From the NCBI RefSeq assembly GCF_009363695.1, contig NZ_CP045403.1, positions 3,544,501 through 3,608,500 on the forward strand: 64,000 nucleotides of DNA, given 5' to 3'. The stretch is from Bacillus sp. THAF10 (lineage in GTDB: Bacteria; Bacillota; Bacilli; Bacillales; Bacillaceae_I). Below are positions 52,001-60,169 of this stretch, piece by piece (the stretch's first letter is position 1; each line of letters starts with the position of its first letter). The position numbers were made by a program, and so were the translations under genes. The notes under the pieces were generated by a model, which was given only the letters and a program-made list of their open reading frames with translations, was not told where the DNA came from and did not search any database.

Positions 52001-55000
52001 TTAGTCCTTATCCTTGTGCTTGCCCTTGCCCTTACAATTGTTCTTATCTTCATTGGCATCATCATCGTCTTCGTCATCGTCTTCGTCTTCATCATCGTCA
52101 TCATCTTTGCCCTTACAAGCTCCTGGCTCCTCACCAACCCGTACCACAACAGTAGTCAGTGGCTCAAGAGTGATATCAGAAGAAGTGAGTTCAAATCCAC
52201 TTGGCTCCGAAACAACATCTACACCAGCTTCATCTCCATCGACCACAACCACACCATCCGTCAGATCGGTGCTTAGTGTTAATGTTCGAGCTTTCGTGTC
52301 TGCGTTCACAAACGTGTAGTATTCCACGCCGCTTGTAGAAACACTGCGGTATGCGACAACTAGATCTTGCTCCAGCATTTCAGGAGCATTAAGTAATGTG
52401 ACGTTTTCTTCAATTAACTCACGCGTTCCAAGGCGGAAGGCATCGGAGGAACGACGCAGCTTAATCAGACCCTTTGTATACTCCCCTGTCACATGGTTTA
52501 CAGGATACTTTTCCGCATCCGTTGCCTTTTCCCAATCCAGACGATTAATGATATCCGAAGAATCATAAGAATCGTGAATGAAATAAGGGTACACAAAAGG
52601 CTCACCGCTCGCATCTGTCATATAGGTGGACTTGTATGGTGCAGTTGATGCTTCTGTTCTCCACTGCTTGGTACGTCCGAATTCTTGACCTGCATGAAGG
52701 AATGCCTTCCCTTGAGAGGTTAACACCATGGCATTTCCAAGTCGGATGCGTTTATGAATTTCAAGATTGTTCTCAGGAATTTCAGGATCTTTTTTAATCG
52801 ATTGAGCAATAACATCATAAAGGGTTAGGTTGTCATGTGCTGCAATATATTGGACCACATCGCCTGGGTCATCCGCTGAAAAATTGTGCGGCTGCGCCTT
52901 AATATTGTCAAAAATCTGCTGGACATTGCGCGCACCACCTGTGAGGAAACGCGGCTGCCCTTCGCTGCCAAATCCTGATTTCAGCTCATTTCGGAATTCG
53001 TCAGAAAAGCTTCCAACAGATTCGGTGTACTGCATCCACTGCTGGTCGGCTGCTTGGACTGGCTCTCCTTCATCTCCAGCAAAGGTTACCCAGCCTTCGC
53101 CAATCATGACGATGTTTGGATTTAATTTTTTTGCTTCGTCATAGGCAATTTGGATGCTTTCTGCGTCATGATCGCCCATCATGTCAAAACGGAAACCATC
53201 GACCTTATATTCGTCCACCCAATGCTTGATGGAGTCAACTAGCACCCGTCGAGACATCTTATGGGTCGTACCAAGACGGCCGCCACCAAAGCTTGTTCGA
53301 GGTGTGCCATCGGCGTCCATAAAATGATAGTAATTTGGTACAAGGTCTTCAAAAATGGAAACCTGAGCTGTATGGTTGTAGACCACATCGAGAACCACAC
53401 CCATATCGCGTTTATGGATTTCTTTTATCAAATTCTTGAATTCTTTAATTCTTCGCTCCGGATCCTCAGGATTCTCCGAGTACATCCCAGAAAGCGAGAA
53501 GTAGCTGTGTGGATCATAGCCCCAGTTATAGTTCGTACCAGTTGAAGCATAGTCCAGCATTCGTTCACCAGCTGCCATTTCATTACTATAGTAATAGCTC
53601 ATTACCGGTAGCAATTGGATATGCGTAACTCCTAGATCTTGAATATAATCCAGTTTTTCCACAAACGAAGCAAAGGTACCAAAGCGTGCCTTTACATCCT
53701 CTGCGATATTCGGGTCAGAGGTAAAATCGCGCACATGCACCTCATAAATGATGGTATCCTCGCTTTTTTCAAAGCCTGGAATTTTGGCATAATCAAGCTT
53801 AGGACCGATCGAGCTTACATCCACAATCGCGGCTTTTCCAACGGGAACACCCGCATCACTATTCCAAGCAGCCATCGATTGGGCGTAAGGATCTAGTGCC
53901 AGCTTCGTTTCCTCACCATGCGTAATCTCATAGTGATAATAGTAGCCCTTCAGCTTTTTCACTCCGGTATTCTTTTTATCAAGCTTGACTGTCCAGACTC
54001 CGCTGTCTCCTAATGTCATTGGCACCGTAGCCACTACTTTATTCTGGTCCTTCTTATCGTAAATGACAGCCGAAACATGGTCGGCTTTTGGAGACCAAAC
54101 TCTTAATGTAGCCTTTCCGTTCTTATGAAGTTCAGCACCAAGCTTCCCATCATAGCCGTACATTTCGTCTATAAGCTTCCAGCCTGTTTTTAAGGGAATG
54201 GTTCGGTCGCCATAAGTCGCCTCAAATGGCACTTTTTCTAAGTCAAAGCTACCATGCACATGGACGGTTTGCGTGTCCTCAATGGTAATATCGGCAACTT
54301 CCACTGCTTGGCCTTCCTTATCGGTTATAGCCAATTGTTCTTTTAATTCTGCGGCATTTAAGCCTTCTGTTTTGGTAAAAGTCAGGGCCAAAAGCTTATC
54401 TGACAAAACCTCACCTGCTAAAAGTGCGATTGGTACCGTTCCGTAAGGGTTCGTGTAAACCTTGTTTTCCCCTTCTTTTACAAAAAGTTGATCGTATTGT
54501 GTTAGCATATCAAATGTCATATCCCCAGTTTGCGCTCCTGATTGTTTGTTCACAAACAGAAAACCTATTTTGTTCGCATCTTGTTTCAGCTTAATATCGT
54601 AGTAAGCACCATATTTGCCAACTCCTGCTGCATCTGCGGCTCCATTTGGCCAACCATCGGAAGGACTTTCAACATCCTCCCAATTCCATAATCCCCAGCC
54701 ATCATAGTCCGCGTTCGTTCTCTCATAGTGGATTCGAACGGTGTCTGCTGGGATCTCCGCCGGTTCAATAATGGAAACCTCATCAGAGCCTTCTTTTATC
54801 CAAACCTCATTGAGCTCAGGCGTAAAAATTTCTAGTGCTTTGTCGCCGCCATCCTTGTCGCCGTTTGTTGTGTTAAGAACAAGGAAACCAACATTTTGTG
54901 CGCCATCCTTCAGCTCAATATCCAGGTACGTGCCATAGTCTGTCATTTGGTCCGGTTTAAACGAGGTGCCCCCTGATGGCCAGTTTTCAGAAGGTGCCGC

Positions 55001-55285
55001 CACGTCCCCCCACAGCCAGAGACCTAAGTTTTCGTAGCTGTTGTCGGTTCGTTGATAATGAATCCGCAACGTGTTTTCTGGTATTTCCCCAGCTTCTTTT
55101 GGTTCATTTTGCATTTGTGCGTTACTGATGTTTTCTTGTGTAGATTCATCCGTTTGCTGCACCTGTGTCTGTCCTTGCTTGTCTCCATTGACTGCACTAG
55201 CACTTGCTGTGAATCCAGCAAACATTGAAACAATTAGAAGTAGAGATAGAAATGCCGCCATACCCCTTTGAAAGCTTCTCCTCAT
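52001..55285 (-). CDS. pulA: Secreted type I pullulanase with two CBM41 domains and acidic tail
   Basis: 1094 residues. Signal peptide (AAFLSLLLIVSMFAGFTASASA), two CBM41 starch-binding domains at about 70-170 and 180-285 (LRIHYQRTDNSYENLGLWLW; VRIHYERTNADYDGWGLWNW), a linker domain, CBM48 at about 375-470 (LRVWSPKADHVSAVIYDK) and the GH13 barrel at about 500-900. The pullulanase marker YNWGYDP is present; nucleophile Asp in GFRFDMMGDHD, acid Glu in MIGEGW, and AAHDNLTLYD complete the site. It debranches alpha-1,6 links of pullulan, amylopectin and glycogen outside the cell. The last 40 residues are a run of Asp/Glu and Lys (two Cys), unusual in this family. AAAGGGG lies 7-8 nt before ATG 55285. 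Two cre-like sites precede it. Confidence 0.95.
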   Translation of the reverse strand: MRRSFQRGMAAFLSLLLIVSMFAGFTASASAVNGDKQGQTQVQQTDESTQENISNAQMQNEPKEAGEIPENTLRIHYQRTDNSYENLGLWLWGDVAAPSENWPSGGTSFKPDQMTDYGTYLDIELKDGAQNVGFLVLNTTNGDKDGGDKALEIFTPELNEVWIKEGSDEVSIIEPAEIPADTVRIHYERTNADYDGWGLWNWEDVESPSDGWPNGAADAAGVGKYGAYYDIKLKQDANKIGFLFVNKQSGAQTGDMTFDMLTQYDQLFVKEGENKVYTNPYGTVPIALLAGEVLSDKLLALTFTKTEGLNAAELKEQLAITDKEGQAVEVADITIEDTQTVHVHGSFDLEKVPFEATYGDRTIPLKTGWKLIDEMYGYDGKLGAELHKNGKATLRVWSPKADHVSAVIYDKKDQNKVVATVPMTLGDSGVWTVKLDKKNTGVKKLKGYYYHYEITHGEETKLALDPYAQSMAAWNSDAGVPVGKAAIVDVSSIGPKLDYAKIPGFEKSEDTIIYEVHVRDFTSDPNIAEDVKARFGTFASFVEKLDYIQDLGVTHIQLLPVMSYYYSNEMAAGERMLDYASTGTNYNWGYDPHSYFSLSGMYSENPEDPERRIKEFKNLIKEIHKRDMGVVLDVVYNHTAQVSIFEDLVPNYYHFMDADGTPRTSFGGGRLGTTHKMSRRVLVDSIKHWVDEYKVDGFRFDMMGDHDAESIQIAYDEAKKLNPNIVMIGEGWVTFAGDEGEPVQAADQQWMQYTESVGSFSDEFRNELKSGFGSEGQPRFLTGGARNVQQIFDNIKAQPHNFSADDPGDVVQYIAAHDNLTLYDVIAQSIKKDPEIPENNLEIHKRIRLGNAMVLTSQGKAFLHAGQEFGRTKQWRTEASTAPYKSTYMTDASGEPFVYPYFIHDSYDSSDIINRLDWEKATDAEKYPVNHVTGEYTKGLIKLRRSSDAFRLGTRELIEENVTLLNAPEMLEQDLVVAYRSVSTSGVEYYTFVNADTKARTLTLSTDLTDGVVVVDGDEAGVDVVSEPSGFELTSSDITLEPLTTVVVRVGEEPGACKGKDDDDDEDEDDDEDDDDANEDKNNCKGKGKHKDKD

Positions 55286-55332
55286 GGTCGTTCCCCTTTC
55301 AATTTTTTTGGTAGCGTTGGTGAATCTTTTTG

Positions 55333-55346
55333 TGAAACCGTTTGCA
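55333..55346. promoter_or_regulatory. cre-like operator 1 upstream of pulA
   Basis: TGAAACCGTTTGCA matches the cre consensus TGNAANCGNTNNCA in full. A possible promoter (TTGCAC complement at 55372-55377, TATCTA complement at 55351-55356, 15-bp spacer) puts this site at the transcription start. It may bind CcpA or a LacI-family maltodextrin regulator. Confidence 0.6.
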
Positions 55347-55411
55347 CAAATAGATAGCGAATTCTAGTTTTGTGCAACCACACAGCAATCCCCTCCGAGT
55401 TTAGAAGGTTG

Positions 55412-55425
55412 TGCAAGCGCTACCA
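55412..55425. promoter_or_regulatory. cre-like operator 2 upstream of pulA
   Basis: TGCAAGCGCTACCA also matches the cre consensus in full. It is 79 bp from operator 1, so two bound dimers could loop across the promoter. Confidence 0.6.
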
Positions 55426-55598
55426 TTTATTCCTATCATAAAGATACTACTATCTTTCTAAATTATCAATAAACTTCGCAATCTTGGGTGATTTTTAGGT
55501 AAAATGGCTTAGTTGGAGAGGCAATTAGAAGTTGCTGCTTCTATTTAAGGGGGGGCATCAAGACTTTGGGGTGTGTTTTCTGTTCGGTTGTTTGATAT

Positions 55599-55675
55599 TT
55601 AATCCACTTTGCGAATAATTAAGCCACTTTTTAATTATTTAAGCGACTTTGGGTAATAATTAAGCCACTTTTTCA
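55599..55675. repeat. Short tandem repeat of AATTAAGCCACTTTTT units
   Basis: Units TAATCCACTTTGCG, AATTAAGCCACTTTTT, ATTTAAGCGACTTTGG and AATTAAGCCACTTTTT repeat at about 24 bp. They lie in the 55426-55780 spacer upstream of pulA, which holds no gene. Confidence 0.65.
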
Positions 55676-55698
55676 TTTTTTTGTCCATTTGAACCCAG

Positions 55699-55715
55699 AT
55701 AAAGGCCATTCGACA
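55699..55715 (+). repeat. 17-bp direct repeat right of pulA
   Basis: Identical to 51829-51845, in the same orientation. Confidence 0.8.
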
Positions 55716-55780
55716 AAAAACGACACACACCCCCCTGCGCAATCAGTTAAATAGCGCCCCTCCCCCCATCATTCAAACAC

Positions 55781-55817
55781 AAAAAAACCCACTAACCCCA
55801 ATTTGGTCAGTAGGCCT
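55781..55817 (-). terminator. Terminator of the 106-residue membrane protein gene
   Basis: On the minus strand CCTACTGACC pairs over 10 bases with GGTTAGTGGG (with wobbles), followed by TTTTTTTG. Confidence 0.78.
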
Positions 55818-55830
55818 GCTTCTCTCAAGC

Positions 55831-56151
55831 TTAAACTGTCTCGCTTGTAAGAGATTCTGATTTTTTGTCTGCTTTCGCAGCGTCGAGCATAAGGAAAATA
55901 GCAGATAGAATGTGCATAATCATTCCCACAAATGGAATCCATGCGATACAAGAAGTAACAATACCTAGAATGCTTCCAGTTGTAGATCCGCCATCTTTTT
56001 TCGTAAGCACTAGTGTAATAATATGTAAAACTAACATAATTGCAAGAGGAATCCATAATAAACTTAAGACGATGGCAGCACCTAATACAGGTACACCTAA
56101 AATTGCCTCTAAACCACCTGTTACCCATTTCAAGATTCTTGATGGTGACAT
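55831..56151 (-). CDS. Small membrane protein
   Basis: 106 residues with three hydrophobic stretches (ILGVPVLGAAIVLSLLWIPL, IMLVLHIITLVLT, SCIAWIPFVGMIMHILSAIF) and a polar tail. It is Gly/Ile-rich, in the style of small DUF4064-like or proline-poor membrane proteins, but I do not assign a family. ATG 56151 has AAAGGAGG 10 nt upstream; the longer frame from 56256 has no site there. A similar protein is encoded at 57506-57925 on the same strand. Confidence 0.72.
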   Translation of the reverse strand: MSPSRILKWVTGGLEAILGVPVLGAAIVLSLLWIPLAIMLVLHIITLVLTKKDGGSTTGSILGIVTSCIAWIPFVGMIMHILSAIFLMLDAAKADKKSESLTSETV

Positions 56152-56319
56152 TTTCCAAACACCTCCTTTTAAGCTAAAAATTAACACATAATCATTATAG
56201 CGCTTTTGTCTCATATTATGTGACATTTTTTCTAATTTCTTAAAAAAAGTAAGCAAGTTTTATAATCTAGTAAATTTAGTTATACTAAGAACAACTTCTG
56301 AATATGTGAGGGATGAAGG

Positions 56320-57456
56320 ATGGACACATTAATGGACGAAATTTATATAAACGTAAAGAGTACAAGCTCTTATAAGTATTTACTCTCCACATTCACAATG
56401 GAGAAGCTACATTCCATCCGTAGAAAGTGGGATATTGGGAATGCTAGTAAACTGAAAAAAGCGGAGCTAGTGAACTTACTAGCAAAAGAAGTACCTGAGA
56501 ACTTACCAGTCCTTGTGAAGAAATGGGACGACAAACGATTTGACTTGTTAGTTAAACTGGCTAAAAACAATGGGAAGATGACAACGAAGGTAACAGATGT
56601 CGCTGCCTCGTTCTATCTTAAAGATTCCGGAATAATTTTTCCTATCTATGAGAAGGAGAAAAAAATGCTTGTTTTACCTATTGAGTTCGTAGAAAAGGTA
56701 AAAGAGCTAGAGAGTGATAACGAGATTCGGAAGGTAATCAAGCGAAATACTGAGTGGATTAAAATAGTGAAAGGGCTCTTATTCTACTATGGAGCACTAG
56801 AGTCAGGCACCCTATTCGACTTTATGATAGAAAGGTACGAATTAGATCTTTCTGAATTACGAGCTTTCCTTGATGTCGTGCATGAGGGTGAGATGTTTTA
56901 TGATGAGTACGAGATAAGAGACGGTTATTTTGCAGAAGTTTCTGCTTCCGATCCGGCAGAAGTATTGAAAGAACACGCAATCCGCGCAAATGTTCCCTAC
57001 TTTCCTTTTTCAAAAAAAGAACTTATTCGAGCGGGCAGTAGTGATGACTATGTGGATCGAACCTCGCAATATTTGAAATTAGTGTCGTTTTTGCAGAAAA
57101 ATGGCTCGCTATCTAAAGGTGATGCTGAAGATATAGTAGCTGAAATTTCGTGGAGTTACCGGTTTGGTGATGATTTTAATAGTGGATTGCACATGATAGC
57201 AAATGAGATTATTTTTGAAAAAGAAAGTGATATTCGGAATTTGTTAGACGATTTCCTCCTCCCCTTTTATCACAGCACAAAGCAATGGAGTTTAAAAGGG
57301 CATTCACCGGATGAATTGAGTTCTAGCAACGATAAAAAAGCAGCTCGCACTCCTGTTAATAATGTCGTGAGTTTCGAATCAAGGCAAAAAGTTGGCAGAA
57401 ATGATCCATGTCCATGTGGCAGCGGCAAAAAATTCAAAAAGTGTTGCGGTGATTAA
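56320..57456 (+). CDS. SEC-C motif protein, C-terminal zinc motif
   Basis: 378 residues. The C-terminus is a classical SEC-C motif ([20 protein letters not shown]), the same placement as in SecA. The N-terminal part begins with a SAP-like or helical module ([28 protein letters not shown] in two parts), then helical, charged sequence ([20 protein letters not shown]). The motif binds zinc and is common in proteins of unknown role. It is the second SEC-C protein here (the first, at 29930-30964, has the motif at the N-terminus). GAGG lies 8 nt before ATG 56320. Confidence 0.75.
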   Translation: MDTLMDEIYINVKSTSSYKYLLSTFTMEKLHSIRRKWDIGNASKLKKAELVNLLAKEVPENLPVLVKKWDDKRFDLLVKLAKNNGKMTTKVTDVAASFYLKDSGIIFPIYEKEKKMLVLPIEFVEKVKELESDNEIRKVIKRNTEWIKIVKGLLFYYGALESGTLFDFMIERYELDLSELRAFLDVVHEGEMFYDEYEIRDGYFAEVSASDPAEVLKEHAIRANVPYFPFSKKELIRAGSSDDYVDRTSQYLKLVSFLQKNGSLSKGDAEDIVAEISWSYRFGDDFNSGLHMIANEIIFEKESDIRNLLDDFLLPFYHSTKQWSLKGHSPDELSSSNDKKAARTPVNNVVSFESRQKVGRNDPCPCGSGKKFKKCCGD

Positions 57457-57471
57457 CCAAAAAAACGGAAT

Positions 57472-57508
57472 AAAAAAGTGCAGGAAATCTCTCCCGCACT
57501 TTTTTTTA
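57472..57508. terminator. Bidirectional terminator
   Basis: AAAAAAGTGCAGGA and TCCCGCACTTTTTTTT form a strong stem between two convergent genes; it abuts the stop codon at 57506. Confidence 0.85.
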
Positions 57509-57925
57509 TATTTCTACTGTTTTAGGCTTACGCACTAAGCTCATGATACCTGCGATTAAGAATAGGATAGCTGGAATAAATGCGACACCAATGGTTCCAA
57601 TACCGATAATAAGTGCTGCAAGGATAAGCATCACGCCTGCTAGGATAGGCTTTTTGTTGCCTTTAATAGCGATGATTCCGATAATTCCAAGTACTAGTGA
57701 TAGAATACCAACGATTAGAAGAGATGGTCCGACCATTTCAATCATATCCATGATGGCCGTCATATCTTGACCTTCTAGAGCTGGATCTGCACTCATTTCC
57801 TGTTCCATCATGTCACGCATTTCTGGGTCCCCAAACATGCTATTAAAGAACAGTCCCATCAATGCCGTTAAGCCGCTTAACACTACCGCAATGACAGATA
57901 AAACTATCTCTGTTGTACGTTTCAT
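57506..57925 (-). CDS. DUF4064-type membrane protein
   Basis: 139 residues. An N-terminal membrane span with an acidic loop (FGDPEMRDMMEQEMSADPAL) and three later spans (LLIVGILSLVLGIIGIIAI, ILAGVMLILAALIIGIG, FIPAILFLIAGIMSLV) fit the DUF4064 family, whose function is unknown. It resembles the smaller protein at 55831-56151. AGGAGG lies 7 nt before ATG 57925. Confidence 0.78.
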   Translation of the reverse strand: MKRTTEIVLSVIAVVLSGLTALMGLFFNSMFGDPEMRDMMEQEMSADPALEGQDMTAIMDMIEMVGPSLLIVGILSLVLGIIGIIAIKGNKKPILAGVMLILAALIIGIGTIGVAFIPAILFLIAGIMSLVRKPKTVEI

Positions 57926-58108
57926 TGAAATACCTCCTTGATTATGTAGAAACTAGTATATATTTTACCACGAAATGATGGAATAAAATAGCAGAATAGT
58001 AGTTTTTTCAACAAATTTAATAGTTTTTTGTCGAGGAAATGTGCCTAGTAATAGACCTTAAGACCCATGATGGTTATTATTGGTAAGCTTATAATAAAGG
58101 AGTATTTT

Positions 58109-58249
58109 ATATATTATTCTTTTCATAAATCATGGAAAAAGGCAAAGCTAGTGAAAGCTAGTGACGCAAAACTACAGGGACTACCGCCTACTCAAGTGAA
58201 AAAGCAGGCCAGTCAGCCAGTTACCCCAACAACCTCCGTTGATTTATGA
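58109..58249 (+). CDS. Small basic protein with apparent ATA start
   Basis: 46 residues. AAAGGAG is followed at 6 nt by ATA at 58109, then YYSFHKSWKKAKLVKASDAK and a Pro/Thr/Gln tail. The frame is also open from ATG 58070, but the ribosome site lies inside that longer version. So either initiation is at AUA, a rare codon, or an ATG was lost by mutation. It lies 19 nt before the next small gene on the same strand. No family recognised. Confidence 0.4.
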   Translation: MYYSFHKSWKKAKLVKASDAKLQGLPPTQVKKQASQPVTPTTSVDL

Positions 58250-58268
58250 TGATAAAGGAGGATATGCT

Positions 58269-58445
58269 ATGAAAATGGTAAACCACTTTCTATTTTTCTG
58301 GCATCAATGGAGAGCCAATTACTTTGCTGCCATGGCAGAGGGCTGTCTAGACAAAAAACTCAAAATGCAGTTAGAGGAAAAGTCCGACATGCACAAGCTT
58401 GAAGCTCTTCAATGCAAGGCAAAAACTCAAAATATAACTTGTTAA
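58269..58445 (+). CDS. Small hypothetical protein, 58 residues
   Basis: MKMVNHFLFFWHQWRANYF and EGCLDKKLKMQLEEKSDMHKL can be seen: a hydrophobic-aromatic N-terminal part, then a charged helix, ending near two Cys residues. ATG 58269 has AAAGGAGG 7 nt upstream, an excellent site, and a terminator follows. The family is not recognised. It may be co-transcribed with the preceding small gene. Confidence 0.6.
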   Translation: MKMVNHFLFFWHQWRANYFAAMAEGCLDKKLKMQLEEKSDMHKLEALQCKAKTQNITC

Positions 58446-58448
58446 TAC

Positions 58449-58504
58449 AAAAAACCCAGAATTGTTTGGTTTACCGAGGGTAGCCAATTGATGTCTGGGT
58501 TTTA
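58449..58504 (+). terminator. Terminator of the small gene pair
   Basis: AAAACCCAGA and TCTGGGTTTT close a long hairpin with an inner TTTACC/GGTAG stem, ending in T residues. Confidence 0.75.
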
Positions 58505-58615
58505 ATTTCGACAAATTACACCAGCACCCATGCGGAAATTGTTGGTTTTTTTGTTGTTTATCCCCTGTAAAATGGAGGTATTTTTCTACTAGATAGTATT
58601 TTTACAAAGGGGCGG

Positions 58616-58723
58616 ATGAAAATGAAAATAAAAGTAAGAAGCTGGAGGCTGCTAACGGCGCAGGATAAGATGTTTATTTTAAAAGCGATCAGCAGGCAAT
58701 CTATGGGTAAAATTGGTGCATAA
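58616..58723 (+). CDS. Possible small basic protein, 35 residues
   Basis: The frame reads MKMKIKVRSWRLLTAQDKMF then ILKAISRQSMGKIGA and a stop. An AAAGGGGCGG run lies just upstream. It is short and basic; the same strand has a possible promoter about 40 bp before it, but none that I can define. It may be a real small gene or chance. Confidence 0.3.
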   Translation: MKMKIKVRSWRLLTAQDKMFILKAISRQSMGKIGA

Positions 58724-58824
58724 ACAATCTAACATGTCTACTAAAAACCTCTTGTATCATTGTTGCCTCACTTTCCTACAAATACTTTCTCCTATAATTT
58801 TCTTTGGAAACAGCCATGAACAAG

Positions 58825-58857
58825 AAAAGGAACCGCACCACAAGCTGTTCCTTTTTT
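58825..58857. terminator. Terminator of the C1q-like gene
   Basis: AAAAGGAAC and GTTCCTTTTTT form a stem around a 13-base loop, with T-runs on both strands. It lies 10 bp after the stop codon at 58867. Confidence 0.75.
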
Positions 58858-58866
58858 CATGGAATG

Positions 58867-59415
58867 TTAGAATTTTGAAGCTTCAAAACGAGTGCTGAAA
58901 CCTGGATTATCCTGGTCCACAAAGCCTGGAGTGGTACTTGTGAGGAAAACTTCGACGAGGTCGCCAGCTTGAAGATTAAGAACAGTGGAGACATTGATCG
59001 CATTTACATAAACAAAGCTTTGGTCAATAAAGTTAAAGAAATCATTATCTGCCGCTACGGTTGTCCCGTTCACACGAATTTCTACACGAACACGGTAAGG
59101 AATGGTCTGATCGTCTGCAATAAAGGTTACCGTACCTGCAACATAATACACACCGCTCTGGCGAGGAACGAATGTGGAGTTATTGGCATTATAAATGTCT
59201 CCAATGTCAAATTGCTCCTCTTGAAACAATACTTTATAGAACTGATTGGCCATATCTATGGGTTGATTCGCATTATTCACTGCACGAAATGCCGCTGTCT
59301 CATCCCCACTGTTACCATTTTCCCCATGACACTTAACATGAATATTTACATCTGTCTTACACTTTTGCTTTACTTCCACTTTTGGAAAATGCGTAAACCT
59401 ATACTCGCATTTCAT
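58867..59415 (-). CDS. C1q-like surface or exosporium protein
   Basis: 182 residues. A short basic/Cys head (MKCEYRFTHFPKVEVKQKC) leads to a beta domain of the C1q/TNF type found at the tips of BclA-like exosporium filaments (DIYNANNSTFVPRQSGVYYV, AGTVTFIADDQTIPYRVRVE, VEIRVNGTTVAADNDF, INVSTVLNLQAGDLVEVFLT). There is no collagen-like region. ATG 59415 has AAGGTG 6 nt upstream; an upstream frame (ATG 59481) crosses a dispersed repeat at 59446-59471 and is less likely. A small Cys/His-rich gene precedes it under a sporulation-type promoter, so it is probably made in the mother cell and displayed on the spore. Confidence 0.75.
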   Translation of the reverse strand: MKCEYRFTHFPKVEVKQKCKTDVNIHVKCHGENGNSGDETAAFRAVNNANQPIDMANQFYKVLFQEEQFDIGDIYNANNSTFVPRQSGVYYVAGTVTFIADDQTIPYRVRVEIRVNGTTVAADNDFFNFIDQSFVYVNAINVSTVLNLQAGDLVEVFLTSTTPGFVDQDNPGFSTRFEASKF

Positions 59416-59487
59416 CATTTTCACCTTTTCATTTTTATTTCGGAAGCAGGGGGATGACTCTACTGCTTCCACATTCAGCATTTCTTC

Positions 59488-59640
59488 TCAGCTGCAATCC
59501 CTTTCCCATTTTAGACTCCACCAGCAAAATTTAATGTGCAGCTTTTCTTCACATTTTTTGCAGTGTTTCTTATGGTTGTCCGGTTTATGATTGAAATGAG
59601 AACTAGTCGTCGTTGTTACATAGGAGTAGCATTTTTTCAT
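59488..59640 (-). CDS. Small Cys/His-rich protein, 50 residues
   Basis: The frame starts ATG 59640 with GGAGGTG 8 nt upstream. It reads MKKCYSYVTTTTSSHFNHKP, then DNHKKHCKKCEEKLHIKFCW and a short tail ending in Cys. Five Cys and five His residues in 50 suggest metal binding or cross-linking, as in spore coat and exosporium proteins. It lies upstream of the C1q-like gene on the same strand, with an excellent sporulation-type -10 just ahead. Not recognised as a known family. Confidence 0.65.
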   Translation of the reverse strand: MKKCYSYVTTTTSSHFNHKPDNHKKHCKKCEEKLHIKFCWWSLKWERDCS

Positions 59641-59667
59641 TCTCTCATCACCTCCTTCTATCTCTAT

Positions 59668-59697
59668 TATTCTATGAAGGCATTGCTAGATTGTATA
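59668..59697 (-). promoter_or_regulatory. Mother-cell sporulation promoter (sigma-E/sigma-K type)
   Basis: On the minus strand CATAGAATA (59668-59676) fits CATANNNTA exactly. TACA, with ATA in front of it, lies 16-17 bp upstream, which suits both the sigma-K (AC) and sigma-E (ATA) -35. The start codon is 28 bp downstream of the -10. Confidence 0.55.
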
Positions 59698-59770
59698 GGT
59701 TAATGGTAGAGGGTACTTGATAAAATTTTGGAAGCACTGGTAAGGAGGTTGTGACCACTTTTAGATGACA

Positions 59771-59854
59771 CTTTTTCTCGGCTGCTCGCTTTTTTTGAGG
59801 TAGAGAGACCCTCTAGACGTCTCTTTTTCTCGACTGCTCACTTTTTTCAATGTA
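59771..59854. repeat. Two imperfect units in the spacer before thrS
   Basis: CTTTTTCTCGGCTGCTCGCT (59771) and CTTTTTCTCGACTGCTCACT (59823) are 52 bp apart. The phase and the CTCxAGAC/TCTTTTTCTC wording recall the 51-bp array at 32015. The rest of 59700-60044 shows no gene; a 91-codon frame there has no ribosome site. Confidence 0.4.
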
Positions 59855-60044
59855 CATACCCCCTTTACTTCACAGATTAAAAAAGTTATTTCAAAATACC
59901 ATGAAAAAATAGTCGGTTTATAGGGAATGGAATCCGTCCCCACCATACCAACTTTAAATTTCTTCTTGATCGAATGTTTGTTTAAAAATAGGTATTCTGA
60001 AAGAAAAAAAAGCATTGGATTGGGGCTTTTTATCAACTTTCTTC

Positions 60045-60152
60045 AATATTATTTCAATATACATTGCAAAAATTGCTACAATTCCCCGATTGATTTTCGG
60101 TCCTAGAGAGGGACAAAACTTTTTGAAATTGATCAATCGTTTGTTTGAGTTT
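60045..60152 (+). repeat. Duplicated stretch upstream of thrS leader
   Basis: About 100 bp (AATATACATTGCAAAAATTG to ATTGATCAATCGTTTGTTT) resembles 63825-63920 at the window end (AATATACCCCGCAAAAATTG to ATTGATCGAGCGTTTGTTT). A shorter related piece, GATCGAATGTTTGTTTAAAA, is at 59969. The copy ends inside the promoter of the T-box leader. Confidence 0.6.
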
Positions 60153-60169
60153 TATTATATAAAGATAAT
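60141..60169 (+). promoter_or_regulatory. Promoter of the thrS T-box leader
   Basis: TTGTTT (60141-60146) and GATAAT (60164-60169) with a 17-bp spacer. It lies about 70 bp before the first T-box. The -35 is part of the duplicated stretch. A ribosome site at 60201-60206 is followed at 6 nt by TTG TAA, a start-stop pair. Confidence 0.55.

Noticed and set aside
52014..52319. Two long plus-strand frames rich in Ser or Ile/Val
   Set aside because: Antisense to the GAT/GAC/GAA-rich tail of pulA; low complexity keeps them open.
55769..56158. 129-residue minus-strand frame rich in Cys, Tyr and Arg
   Set aside because: It is out of frame with the well-supported 106-residue membrane protein, whose start has AAAGGAGG; the alternative lacks any family features.
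59761..60036. 91-residue minus-strand frame
   Set aside because: No ribosome site; overlaps imperfect repeat units and biased sequence.
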